Shown here in pieces: positions 41,330 to 49,878 of a stretch of 64,000 nucleotides of DNA. The DNA lies in assembly GCA_016718825.1 (NCBI GenBank), contig JADKCL010000073.1:148076-212075 (forward strand), in the 5' to 3' direction. Numbering within the stretch: the first letter of the stretch is position 1; every line of letters begins with the position of its first letter. The notes beneath the pieces were generated by a model. That model worked only from the letters and a program-made list of their open reading frames with translations. It searched no databases and had not been told where the DNA came from. The DNA comes from Bacteroidota bacterium. GTDB taxonomy: Bacteria; Bacteroidota; Bacteroidia; J057; JADKCL01. A program made the translations under genes and the position numbers.

Positions 41330-42091
41330 CTAGACTTCCACACTCAACCCATCGTATGCCAGTTGAATGCCAGCCGGCAATTCCAGCGCGACTTCTTCGT
41401 GTCGGCCGAGCAAATGGCTCATATGGGTAAAGTATGTCTGGTCGGCGCCCAATTCCTGGGCCAATTCCACCGCTTGGTCCAATGTAAAATGGGACAAATG
41501 CGAGGTCCTGCGCAAAGCATTTAACACGAGGACCTTCAGGCCCTTCAACTTGGCCTTGCTCTCTTCCGAAATGAAATTGGCGTCCGTGATATAGGCGATG
41601 TCGTCCACGCGGAAACCCAGCACAGGCATGCGGTAATGCAAAACAGGAATCGGAATGAATTCAATTCCGTCGACCAAAAAGGGCTCCTCGGTGATGATAT
41701 GCACGTTGACACCCGGCACGCCGGGATATTTCTCTTCCTCGAAGACATAGTAAAATTCCCGCTCGAGTCCCTTGAGCGTCATCGAATTGGCATAGATGTC
41801 AATATCGGCCTTCTGTCGGAAGTTGAAGGCCCGAATGTCGTCCATCCCGGCGATATGGTCCTTGTGTGGATGCGTAAATACGACGGCATCGAGGCGCCGA
41901 ACACCTGAACGCAACATTTGCTGCCGGAAATCGGGTCCCGTGTCGATCACGAAGACCTTTCCATCGACCTCAAGCATCACCGAGGCACGCAGACGGTCGT
42001 CTTTGGGGTCGTCGGAGGTGCAAACCTCGCAATCACAGGCGATCACGGGAATGCCTTGCGAAGTGCCCGTTCCAAGGAAGGTGAGTTTCAC
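41330..42091 (-). CDS. MBL-fold metal-dependent hydrolase (PhnP/YycJ-like)
   Basis: The 253-residue protein starts MKLTFLGTGTSQGIPVIACD, followed by CEVCTSDDPKDDRLRASVML, a Cys-rich segment typical of the PhnP-like branch. The metal site is FTHPHKDHIAGMDD; later ligands lie in VLHYRMP, YITDAN and FTHMSH. The family contains cyclic phosphodiesterases and nucleases, and the precise substrate is unknown. The stop overlaps nothing, but the start overlaps the 3' end of the small gene 42088-42357 by four bases (ATGA), so they are coupled. Confidence 0.9.
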   Translation of the reverse strand: MKLTFLGTGTSQGIPVIACDCEVCTSDDPKDDRLRASVMLEVDGKVFVIDTGPDFRQQMLRSGVRRLDAVVFTHPHKDHIAGMDDIRAFNFRQKADIDIYANSMTLKGLEREFYYVFEEEKYPGVPGVNVHIITEEPFLVDGIEFIPIPVLHYRMPVLGFRVDDIAYITDANFISEESKAKLKGLKVLVLNALRRTSHLSHFTLDQAVELAQELGADQTYFTHMSHLLGRHEEVALELPAGIQLAYDGLSVEV

Positions 42092-42357
42092 AGCTGAATT
42101 TCGGTTTGTCTGACTTTGTGGAGGAGCTTGCGTTCGTTTTCGTCGAGTTTGGTTTCATCCACCTCGACTTGCCGCAGAATCTCGATCAGGGCGCCGACCT
42201 TGCTTTCCATCGGGAAAAACTTGTTGATCACGACGACATTCTGCTCCTCGATGATGCAATAGCCGCTTTTGAAGCTGCCTTTTTCATAGCGCACCTTGAA
42301 TTCGAGCACTTTGAAGAGTGCCTCGAGCTTTTCCTGAAGTTGTTTTGTGGGTTTCAC
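42088..42357 (-). CDS. Small conserved hypothetical protein coupled to the MBL hydrolase
   Basis: The 89-residue product (MKPTKQLQEKLEALFKVLEF ...) is predicted alpha-beta-beta-alpha, with YEKGSFKSGYCIIEEQNVVVINKFFPMESK in the centre (given in parts: GSFKSGYCIIEE, VVVINKFFP). I recognise the wording from small Bacteroidota proteins of unknown function. Four-base overlap with the hydrolase gene suggests a joint role. Confidence 0.7.
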   Translation of the reverse strand: MKPTKQLQEKLEALFKVLEFKVRYEKGSFKSGYCIIEEQNVVVINKFFPMESKVGALIEILRQVEVDETKLDENERKLLHKVRQTEIQL

Positions 42358-42514
42358 TGACCGCGACTTTGCCGAATGGCGAAGTTAGGGATTGACACGG
42401 GTGTAAACAAGGTCGGGGAATGCATTTCTATGTTCTAAACTTCGAATCAAACGCCACTTACCGGCTTAGCATACTTTAACAATCCATCCGTAAGGGAGTC
42501 CTTAGTTTTAGCGG

Positions 42515-43252
42515 ATGAAAATTCTCTTGCTTCCATTTCCTTTGCTCTTTTCGCTCGTCGTTTTCGGTCAAAATCCCCTTCCAGCGAATGTCTTGGCCTA
42601 TCAGCAAGCCCATCCGGATCCTGAGGCATCGAGCAAGGCCGTCGGAACCGTGTCGAAGGGCAGCCTGCAAAGTGGGCGGCTCTTTCCTTACCAAGGTACC
42701 AACTTCAGCTACTTTGACACGCTGAGCTATGTCAGCGGTCGCGCATGGGTGCACGAACGCGTACGGGACGCGACGCTCGCAGCCTACGCCGCGCTCGATA
42801 CACTGGTTCCGGGCCGCGTTTTGGGAATGATGGAATGCTCCAATGAAAAAGGCGGCAAAATCTGGCCCCACCGCACCCACCAAAATGGCCTCAGCATCGA
42901 TTTTATGATGCCCATGCGCCAAAATGGGCAAGCCTTCTACGGCCTCGACACCATCGGATTGGAGCATTACCTCCTCGAATTTGATGCCAATGCCCGCTAT
43001 CTGGGCGATACGAGCATTCATGCCGACCTCGACCTTGTGGCACAACACCTGCTGCTGCTCCAACAAACCGCCAAGGCGCATCAACTCAAAATCACCAAAG
43101 TCATCCTCAAACTGGAATTCAAGGACGAACTTTTCGCCACCCCGCATGGCAAGCTCCTGAAAAACAGCGGCATCTACCTCGCCTCGGAACTCACGAGCCT
43201 GATCAACGGGCTGCACGACAACCATTATCATGTGGATTTTGGGTTGTTGTGA
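42515..43252 (+). CDS. Penicillin-insensitive murein endopeptidase-like protein (MepA/M74-like)
   Basis: The 245-residue protein has a signal peptide (MKILLLPFPLLFSLVVFGQ). LAS-type zinc ligands are visible: HRTHQNGLSIDFMMP (HxxHQxGxxxD) and HDNHYHVDFG near the C-terminus. This order, with SGRLFPYQG earlier, is that of MepA-like enzymes that cleave D-Ala-mDAP cross-links in peptidoglycan. It should act in the periplasm. The stop codon is followed directly by an odd G-rich tract. Confidence 0.85.
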   Translation: MKILLLPFPLLFSLVVFGQNPLPANVLAYQQAHPDPEASSKAVGTVSKGSLQSGRLFPYQGTNFSYFDTLSYVSGRAWVHERVRDATLAAYAALDTLVPGRVLGMMECSNEKGGKIWPHRTHQNGLSIDFMMPMRQNGQAFYGLDTIGLEHYLLEFDANARYLGDTSIHADLDLVAQHLLLLQQTAKAHQLKITKVILKLEFKDELFATPHGKLLKNSGIYLASELTSLINGLHDNHYHVDFGLL

Positions 43253-43345
43253 CGGGGGGGGAATCCCTTGGAAAAGAAAAGGGGTCCCCCCGGGGCCCTG
43301 GGGGGGGCCCGAGCTGGGGCGGTGGGGGGGCGGCCCGCAGCGGCG
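43253..43345. repeat. Low-complexity G/C homopolymer tract
   Basis: Runs of G (up to 9) and CCCCCCGGGG/CCCTGGGGGGGGCCC blocks occupy the space after the endopeptidase gene. Nothing similar occurs elsewhere in the window. It may be a G-quadruplex-prone spacer or an assembly or base-calling artefact. Confidence 0.7.
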
Positions 43346-43482
43346 GGCAGGGAGGGTTGTTGGGGTGGGTGGTTTTTTTTTCCACTTTCGGCCTAAGAAC
43401 TTCCCCCGAGCAACAAAATCCGACCTTTCTGCGTACAGGTGGAGTTGAGGAATTGCACCTACACCTTAAGGTCCCGAGAAGC

Positions 43483-43752
43483 ATGAAATTTTTCGAAACA
43501 CTATTTGAAATTGTCGGATGGATCGGCATTGCGATTTCCCCAACGGGTATCGGTGCATTGATCGGCGCATTTTGCTATTTCGGGATGGATGCTCCTTGGG
43601 GCCTCGTGACGGCCATTGCCCTCACCACCATCGGATTCGTGGTCGGTGCCATCTTCGCTACCCGGGCTTGGAAACGCGGCGGTACAATGAACCTACTCTC
43701 CCGCGTGGACCGCATTCCAGAATTGGACGGCGACCCCGAACAACACAACTGA
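43483..43752 (+). CDS. Small membrane protein, unknown
   Basis: The 89-residue protein starts at ATG 43483 (MKFFETLFEIVGWIGIAISP). Two membrane helices (about 8-34 and 37-60: GIGALIGAFCYFGM, WGLVTAIALTTIGFVVGAIF) are followed by a short polar tail. The frame is open upstream through the G-rich tract but that part is low complexity. The family is not recognised. Confidence 0.65.
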   Translation: MKFFETLFEIVGWIGIAISPTGIGALIGAFCYFGMDAPWGLVTAIALTTIGFVVGAIFATRAWKRGGTMNLLSRVDRIPELDGDPEQHN

Positions 43753-43839
43753 ACTGGCAAACCCCAAAACGCACCGGTCTGCTTCGCACCGGACTCCGTC
43801 CCCTCAACCCGTCCCCGTCTTCGCCCTCGGCGCCCCTTC

Positions 43840-43870
43840 TTTGTTTCCCGTGTCAAAATCCCTATTTTTG
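43840..43870 (+). promoter_or_regulatory. Consensus Bacteroidota promoter of the fused E1 gene
   Basis: TTTG (43840-43843), exactly 19 bases, then TATTTTTG (43863-43870), a full match to the TTTG-N19-TAnnTTTG consensus of the primary sigma factor in this phylum. The start codon is 22 bases further. Confidence 0.65.
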
Positions 43871-43892
43871 CCCATCATTCTAATGAAGTAGT

Positions 43893-46316
43893 ATGGGAAA
43901 AGTAGCCAGTCAGGAGAGCACAAAGGGAGCAATTCCATTTTCCAAGGATGTGATCCTGAACGACTTTCGGATAGCGCATCAGAGCCGCCAAGCGAGCTAT
44001 CTCGGCCGCAAGGAAGTGCTCACGGGCAAGGCCAAGTTCGGCATTTTTGGCGATGGCAAGGAAATCGCACAGGTTGCCTTGGCCCATTCCTTTGCCAATG
44101 GCGACTTCCGATCCGGCTACTACCGCGACCAAACCATGGCATTTGCCCTCGGCTACAGCAATGTCAAGGAATTTTTTGCGCAACTCTATTCCGATACGGA
44201 CCTCGAAAAGGAACCCGCCTCGGGTGGACGTCAAATGAATGGCCACTTTGCTACGCGTAGCCTCAACCACGACGGCACTTGGAAAAATCTCACCGAGATG
44301 GCCAATTGCAGCGCCGACGTCTCCCCTACCGGTTCACAAATGCCGCGTTTGGTGGGCTTGGCCTATGCTTCCGTGCTTTATCGCCAAGTCGCTGATCTTC
44401 AGCAATTCACCAACTTCAGCCACAACGGCAACGAAGTTGCTTGGGGCACGATCGGCAACGCAAGCGCGGCCGAAGGCATGTTTTGGGAAGCCATCAACGC
44501 CATGGGCGTGCTCAATGCTCCGGTCGTCATGTCCATCTGGGACGACGGTTACGGCATCTCCGTTCCCAACAAATTCCAGCATACCAAAGACAATGTCGGC
44601 GAATTGTTGCGTGGCTTTCAGCGGCGCGAAGGATTTGAAGGCGGCTACGAAATCTTTACCGTCCGTGCTTGGGACTATGTCGCCCTGGTCGACACCTATC
44701 AGGAAGCAGCGCGCCTCGCCCGCGAGGAGCATGTGCCGGTGATCGTGCACGTGATCGACGTGACGCAACCCCAAGGCCATTCGACCTCAGGCAGCCACGA
44801 ACGCTACAAAAGCAAGGAGCGCCTCCAATGGGAGGATGATTTCGACGGCATCAAAAAAATGCGCGAATGGATGATTGCCAACGGCATCTCCACCGCTGAG
44901 GAAATGGACGCCATCGAAGCTGAAGACAAAAAACTGGTCCGCAATTGGCAAAAGGATGCTTGGAGCGACTTCTGCGCCCCGATCAAGCGCCATATTGAAT
45001 ACTTGGTTGGCCTGTTTGACAGCATCGCTGCTTACTCGAAGCATGCAACACGTGTTTTGGAGATCAAAAACGGGTTGACTTCGGCGATTGATCCGCTGTA
45101 CCGCGACCTGATGATTGCCGCGCAAAAGGTGATTCTCGCAACCCGCGACGAAGCCGGTCCCGAACGTCAAAAGCTGCTGGAATGGAAACGCGAGCTGAAT
45201 GCCCTTCAATATGAAGCATTTAGCAGCCACTTGCACAGCGAAACCCGCGAGGCCGTGCGGCACGTACCCGCCGTCGCGCCAACGTTTAGTGAAAGTTCGC
45301 CGACCTTAAGCGGCTACGAAGTCATCAACCGCTTTTTTGACATCGCCTTGGGACGTGATCCCCGGATTTTTGTCTTTGGGGAGGATGTCGGCGGCATCGG
45401 CGGGGTGAACCAAACCTTGATGGGAATGCAGGCCAAATACGGAACCTTGCGCGTCAACGATACGGGCATTCGCGAATGCACCATCATCGGTCAAGCGATC
45501 GGCATGGCGATGCGCGGATTGCGGCCCATTGCGGAAATCCAATATTTGGACTATATCCTGTATGCCCTGCAAATCCTGAGCGATGACCTCGCGACGTTGA
45601 GCTGGCGCACCAAAGGCGGCCAAAAGGCGCCGGTGATCATCACCACACGCGGGCATCGCCTCGAAGGCGTTTGGCATTCCGGTTCGCCCATGGCGGGCGT
45701 CGTGCACTTGGTACGTGGCATCCATGTCTGCGTACCGCGCAACTTTGTGCAGGCTGCCGGCATGTACAATACCTTGTTGCAGAGCGACGAACCCGGCATC
45801 ATTGTAGAAGTGCTGAACGGCTACCGTCAAAAGGAGCTGATGCCGGACAACATCGGCGAATACACGATTCAATTGGGTTATCCCGAAGTGCTGCGCAAAG
45901 GCAGCGACATTACGGTGGTGACCTACGGTCCGCTTTGTCGCCTGACGATGGAAGCTGCAGAAATGCTTTCCGCTTGTGGCATCGAGATGGAATTGATCGA
46001 TGTGCAGACTTTGTTGCCATTTGACTTGGAGCACAGGATCGTCGAGAGCTTGAAGAAGACGAACCGCATTTTGTTCCTGGACGAGGACGTTCCGGGTGGC
46101 ATCACGAGCTATATGATGCAAGAAGTGCTGGAAAAGCAAGGCGGCTATTATTGGCTCGACAGCGAGCCGCGCACTTTGGCTGCGCAGCCCCACCGTCCAG
46201 CCTACGGCTCCGATGGCGACTACTGGAGCAAACCCAATGTCGAGGATATCTTCGAATGCGTCTATGACATGATGCACGAGGCTGATCCAGCGCGGTTCCC
46301 GATTTTCTACCGGTAG
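43893..46316 (+). CDS. Fused alpha/beta 2-oxoacid dehydrogenase E1 (branched-chain type)
   Basis: The 807-residue protein joins both E1 subunits. Residues 1-400 are the alpha part, with thiamine-diphosphate-binding wording (GYYRDQTMAFALG, GNASAAEGMFWEAINAMGVL, VMSIWDDGYGISVPN). Residues from about 475 are the beta part (FVFGEDVGGIGGVNQTLMGM, VNDTGIRECTIIGQAIGMAM, FLDEDVPGGITSYMMQEVLE). Such fusions in Bacteroidota are annotated as 2-oxoisovalerate dehydrogenase or a general dehydrogenase E1. The enzyme decarboxylates 2-oxoacids, probably from branched-chain amino acids, and passes the acyl group to an E2 encoded elsewhere. Substrate is inferred from family only. Confidence 0.9.
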   Translation: MGKVASQESTKGAIPFSKDVILNDFRIAHQSRQASYLGRKEVLTGKAKFGIFGDGKEIAQVALAHSFANGDFRSGYYRDQTMAFALGYSNVKEFFAQLYSDTDLEKEPASGGRQMNGHFATRSLNHDGTWKNLTEMANCSADVSPTGSQMPRLVGLAYASVLYRQVADLQQFTNFSHNGNEVAWGTIGNASAAEGMFWEAINAMGVLNAPVVMSIWDDGYGISVPNKFQHTKDNVGELLRGFQRREGFEGGYEIFTVRAWDYVALVDTYQEAARLAREEHVPVIVHVIDVTQPQGHSTSGSHERYKSKERLQWEDDFDGIKKMREWMIANGISTAEEMDAIEAEDKKLVRNWQKDAWSDFCAPIKRHIEYLVGLFDSIAAYSKHATRVLEIKNGLTSAIDPLYRDLMIAAQKVILATRDEAGPERQKLLEWKRELNALQYEAFSSHLHSETREAVRHVPAVAPTFSESSPTLSGYEVINRFFDIALGRDPRIFVFGEDVGGIGGVNQTLMGMQAKYGTLRVNDTGIRECTIIGQAIGMAMRGLRPIAEIQYLDYILYALQILSDDLATLSWRTKGGQKAPVIITTRGHRLEGVWHSGSPMAGVVHLVRGIHVCVPRNFVQAAGMYNTLLQSDEPGIIVEVLNGYRQKELMPDNIGEYTIQLGYPEVLRKGSDITVVTYGPLCRLTMEAAEMLSACGIEMELIDVQTLLPFDLEHRIVESLKKTNRILFLDEDVPGGITSYMMQEVLEKQGGYYWLDSEPRTLAAQPHRPAYGSDGDYWSKPNVEDIFECVYDMMHEADPARFPIFYR

Positions 46317-46483
46317 TCCCGGATTTTCAGGGCTGAATTAAGCTGCTAACCGTACTCAAATCTGATGGCATTGTCCGTTGGATGCTTGCATTTCGCTTTT
46401 TTCCATAGCCCAAAAAAACACCGTCGACCCCCCATTTCCAGGAAGGCCGACGGCTATTCTTGCAATCTTGACTACAAAACTTT

Positions 46484-47245
46484 TTAGTTGAAGAGCAACC
46501 CGAAACCCATCGCAAAGCGATTGAGGTAGGTTTTGGAGGTGACTTCGTGGGTCACTTCTTCAAATCCATTCCAGAAGGTCTCGTTGTACCTCGCCTTCAG
46601 CTTTTGGAAGCGGTATCCAATATTCGCGGTGATACCCACGTGCGGGCCGCAGTAGGCACGGATGCCGAAATTGGCGCCGGTCGTGATACCTCCGTAGTTC
46701 CGGATGACCGATGGGGAACCCCACCAATCATAGTACATCTGCCCTTTGTTGGCGGCGGTGTAGCCGCCCAGGATGCCGACCCATGGCGTGACATTGCCCT
46801 TGATCAGATTGTATCGCACATCAGCCGTGATGGGGAACTTGCCTCCGTATTCCACGTATTCGATGCCAAGACCAAGGCCCGTCATCAAGTGCTCATTCCA
46901 CTGCCAACCATTGACGGTGTAAAGCCCCGGATTCACGTTGATGCCGTACTTGTTGCCAAACATCATCCCGACGCTCGTGATGTTGTAATAGCCCTTCGTT
47001 TTGACAGCATAGGTCTTGGGGATGCTTTTGCTCTCAGTCTCCGCGCGCGCCAATTCCGAAGCTGGGAATTCGTAGATTTTGCCTTCTTCCGTCTTGATCT
47101 TCACGTGGTCACCGGCAATATACTCGATGATCGTTCCACGGATGAAGGAGCCGTTTTTGAGCCTGATCACATCATTTTGAGCTTGGGCAACAAATCCGGC
47201 CATAAGAAGCAAAGCAAACAGTCCTAAAATTTTCGTCGTCTTCAT
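46484..47245 (-). CDS. Outer-membrane beta-barrel protein
   Basis: Starting at ATG 47245 (signal MKTTKILGLFALLLMAGFVA) the protein has 253 residues. The first part (DVIRLKNGSFIRGTIIEYIA, HVKIKTEEGKIYEFPASE) looks like the small beta domain often found before Bacteroidota barrels. The second is a set of amphipathic strands (GYYNITSVGMMFG, TGLGLGIEYVEYGG, FPITADVRYNL) ending in NRFAMGFGLLFN with a terminal aromatic pair typical of barrel insertion. It lies 29 bases downstream of an LVIVD-repeat lipoprotein and is probably in the same operon. Confidence 0.8.
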   Translation of the reverse strand: MKTTKILGLFALLLMAGFVAQAQNDVIRLKNGSFIRGTIIEYIAGDHVKIKTEEGKIYEFPASELARAETESKSIPKTYAVKTKGYYNITSVGMMFGNKYGINVNPGLYTVNGWQWNEHLMTGLGLGIEYVEYGGKFPITADVRYNLIKGNVTPWVGILGGYTAANKGQMYYDWWGSPSVIRNYGGITTGANFGIRAYCGPHVGITANIGYRFQKLKARYNETFWNGFEEVTHEVTSKTYLNRFAMGFGLLFN

Positions 47246-47274
47246 GGAATTGGGTATTGAGGGTGGTATTCGAA

Positions 47275-48555
47275 TCAATGCTGTACTGGAATCACACTCA
47301 ATTGCGTGATATTCTGCAAATCAGCATAGCTGTATTGGTAGATTCCCTCGGCGCTTGTCATCAAGAGAACCTGGTTGTTGGGGATCACGTCCGTGGCGGT
47401 GATGCCAGAAAATTGACTGATGAGATGCTGGTTGATGGTGCTCAAATCCGTTTTGTCAAACACTTTGAGCCCATCGGCGCCATCGCAGAGGAACAATGTA
47501 TTGGCATCAACGCCCAAACCGTTGGGATTGGTCATCGGGAAATCATAGAGCAATGTCGGCTGCGACATATCACTCAAATCGATGACTTGCAGCGTATTGA
47601 CATTGCCGGCGCAGAAATTACCCGAACGCAAAGTCACAAACGCCTTGTCACCTTGGACGACCACTGGATCGCAAGAAGTCATGTGTGCATAGCTGCTGAC
47701 AAAGGTTGGACTTGCCGCATTGCTGAGGTTGTAGATCAACATGCCGGTTGTCGTGCCGATGTAGAGATATCCGTCGGCGGGAAAAAGTGTTTCGGAACTC
47801 ATCGTGAGTCCAATGTCACGCAGGTGAACCAATCCATCCTGAATGTCAAAAACACCCAATTCGAAGTTTTCCAAGGTATAAAGGTATTGCTCAAAGATCG
47901 TGAATCTTGCTGTGGAGCCACCGAGGCCGTTGCCGTTGGCGAAGTTGCTGTTTGCAAGGGGGCCTGCGCCGCCTGAATTGGACATCAACATGTCTTCCAT
48001 CATTCCACCGCGACCGTAATTCACGACTTCAGTGGTGGTTTCCTCGACGATCCATCCCGTCACCACCCCTTGGTTGGGGTCGATTTCCACCATCGGATAG
48101 TTGGGATCAAAGTCTTCCATGAAGACATAGTTGTTGAAAGCAAAGATATTGTTCAGGCGCGTCAGGAAATTGGGATGCCTGGGATCGCTGATGTCAAACG
48201 ACAAAAGGTCTGTGTAGCTGTCGACGTAAAGGATGTTGTTGCGCACGGCAAGGTCCTGATTGGCATGAACGGGCAGGAAGCCGAGTTCGATGGGACTTGC
48301 CGGATTGGAATTGTCGTAGAAGTGCACACCCTCCAAAAACTCATTGACGAGCAAGAGGTTGTTATACAAGTAAATTTTACCGGGTGTTTTGAGCGCCCTT
48401 GTCGCCTCAAAAGTAAAGGCCTGGGCACGCCAAGTTTCGGTAGGTGTATACACCGGTGTATTGGCGAGAAAAGACCTTGTGGTTTTGTCGGCGCAGCCGG
48501 AAACGATCACAAGAAGAAGGAGCAAAGTGGGGAAAACAAACTTCAGACGTTGCAT
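47275..48555 (-). CDS. LVIVD-repeat beta-propeller lipoprotein
   Basis: ATG 48555 gives a lipoprotein signal (MQRLKFVFPTLLLLLVIVSGC). The 426-residue protein carries LVIVD-type repeats, each with a strand and 'S(D/N)P..P' turn: YDNSNPASPIELGFL, FDISDPRHPNFLTRL, YNLSNAASPTFVSSY, IDLSDMSQPTLLYDF. These build a propeller whose ligand is unknown. Such lipoproteins are exported to the cell surface or periplasm. First gene of a likely two-gene operon with the barrel protein. Confidence 0.88.
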   Translation of the reverse strand: MQRLKFVFPTLLLLLVIVSGCADKTTRSFLANTPVYTPTETWRAQAFTFEATRALKTPGKIYLYNNLLLVNEFLEGVHFYDNSNPASPIELGFLPVHANQDLAVRNNILYVDSYTDLLSFDISDPRHPNFLTRLNNIFAFNNYVFMEDFDPNYPMVEIDPNQGVVTGWIVEETTTEVVNYGRGGMMEDMLMSNSGGAGPLANSNFANGNGLGGSTARFTIFEQYLYTLENFELGVFDIQDGLVHLRDIGLTMSSETLFPADGYLYIGTTTGMLIYNLSNAASPTFVSSYAHMTSCDPVVVQGDKAFVTLRSGNFCAGNVNTLQVIDLSDMSQPTLLYDFPMTNPNGLGVDANTLFLCDGADGLKVFDKTDLSTINQHLISQFSGITATDVIPNNQVLLMTSAEGIYQYSYADLQNITQLSVIPVQH

Positions 48556-48698
48556 ATTCAAATGTTGTTGTTTTTTCTGAATTATACCCGATTGATGCAG
48601 TGCAATTCGAATGGGTTGGAATGCCAACATCACTTTTCTTGAAAATTTGTTGATCGGCTTCAAAATCCCTATCTTTTGGGTTCAAAAAATGTGATTCG

Positions 48699-49856
48699 AT
48701 GCGGTCTTCAGTTCATTTCTATCTTTCTGGTCTTCTGTTGTTTGCGTTTCAAGGCTTCCTCGTATCGGAAGCGGTTGCGCAGCCATTTCTGGATGCATGC
48801 TTCACCTCTCCGACGGTTGGGACTTCGTTCGCGGGAACCGCCAATGTCAGTAACAACAATGCGGACCTCTTGCGTTGGACCGGGGCGGCATGGACGGGTG
48901 GATGGGGAGGTGCCAACATCACGCTAGCTCCTCCGGGCGCAATTGTGAACACGCGCGCGATCTGGAGCGGAGACGGCACCGTCTGGACGACCGGCGGCGA
49001 AGGATTTGGCCTGCGTTTGACTTCGCCGATTGTTACAGGAACCACTTATACCTTTGCATTTCAGCGAGTTTCGCATGGTACCGGGCAGAATGGAAACTTC
49101 AGGCCTACACTCTATACCAATACGGGCGGCTCTTTTGGGACTTCCTATGGCCAAATTCCCGGCGTCGGCACTGCATGGACCAATTCGACGATCAGTTTTA
49201 CAGCCACTGCCGGCAGCTCGGGGCATACCTTTGTCTATTTTCACAATAACGTCGGCTCCGGGATGTTCTTGGCCTGCACTGCTGTGATTTTGCCGATGGC
49301 ATTTTCCGACTTGCAGGCATTCCCCCATGGAGACCGCATTCACCTGCAATGGCACATTCAGGATGAAACCAATTACCAATGGCATGCCGTCGAACGGTCA
49401 CAGAATGGACAACATTTTGAGGAGGTGGGTCGTGTCGCCTCGGTAGGCGCAGGTGAAGAAGGACATTTGTATCAATTCAACGATCCTGTGCGCGGATTAC
49501 CCTTGGGGGATCAGATCTATTACCGCATTCGCTCAATCGACCAAGAGGGACTTGAAGCTTTAAGCCCTGTGGTTGAGGCGACTGTGGTTTCCGAAGCAGC
49601 TTTGCACCTGACTGTCAAACCCAATCCGGTGCAGCAGGGCAATCTTGGGGAGGCGATGTTCTATTCCGACGCGGAAGGACGTGCGGTTTATCAAATCTTG
49701 GACATGGCGGGCAGGGTGCTCGATGAATCCGAATGGATTGTCCAAGGTGGTCTGAATGCATTGCCGTTGCCCAGTGAAAAGCTTGTTTCGGGTATGTACC
49801 TGCTCCGCCTTCAAATTGGTGCGAAGTCCGCCATTTGCAAGTGGATTGTCGAATAA
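48699..49856 (+). CDS. Secreted protein with T9SS type A sorting domain
   Basis: The 385-residue protein has a signal peptide (MRSSVHFYLSGLLLFAFQGF). The first 180 residues form a jelly-roll or carbohydrate-binding-like fold (WTGGWGGANITLAPPGAIV, GLRLTSPIVTGTTYTFAF, GSSGHTFVYFHNNVGSGMFL). A fibronectin-III-like domain follows (IHLQWHIQDETNYQWHAVER, IYYRIRSIDQEGLEALSPVV). The C-terminus is a T9SS type A domain (LTVKPNPVQQGNLGEAMFY ... SGMYLLRLQIG). It diverges from the LVIVD lipoprotein; function is unknown. Confidence 0.85.
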   Translation: MRSSVHFYLSGLLLFAFQGFLVSEAVAQPFLDACFTSPTVGTSFAGTANVSNNNADLLRWTGAAWTGGWGGANITLAPPGAIVNTRAIWSGDGTVWTTGGEGFGLRLTSPIVTGTTYTFAFQRVSHGTGQNGNFRPTLYTNTGGSFGTSYGQIPGVGTAWTNSTISFTATAGSSGHTFVYFHNNVGSGMFLACTAVILPMAFSDLQAFPHGDRIHLQWHIQDETNYQWHAVERSQNGQHFEEVGRVASVGAGEEGHLYQFNDPVRGLPLGDQIYYRIRSIDQEGLEALSPVVEATVVSEAALHLTVKPNPVQQGNLGEAMFYSDAEGRAVYQILDMAGRVLDESEWIVQGGLNALPLPSEKLVSGMYLLRLQIGAKSAICKWIVE

Positions 49857-49878
49857 AACCATTCGAAGACGGTGAGGC

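Noticed and set aside
43249..43482. Upstream extension of the small membrane protein gene through the G-rich tract
   Set aside because: The added residues are Gly/Pro/Arg low complexity; the ATG at 43483 starts a clean membrane protein.
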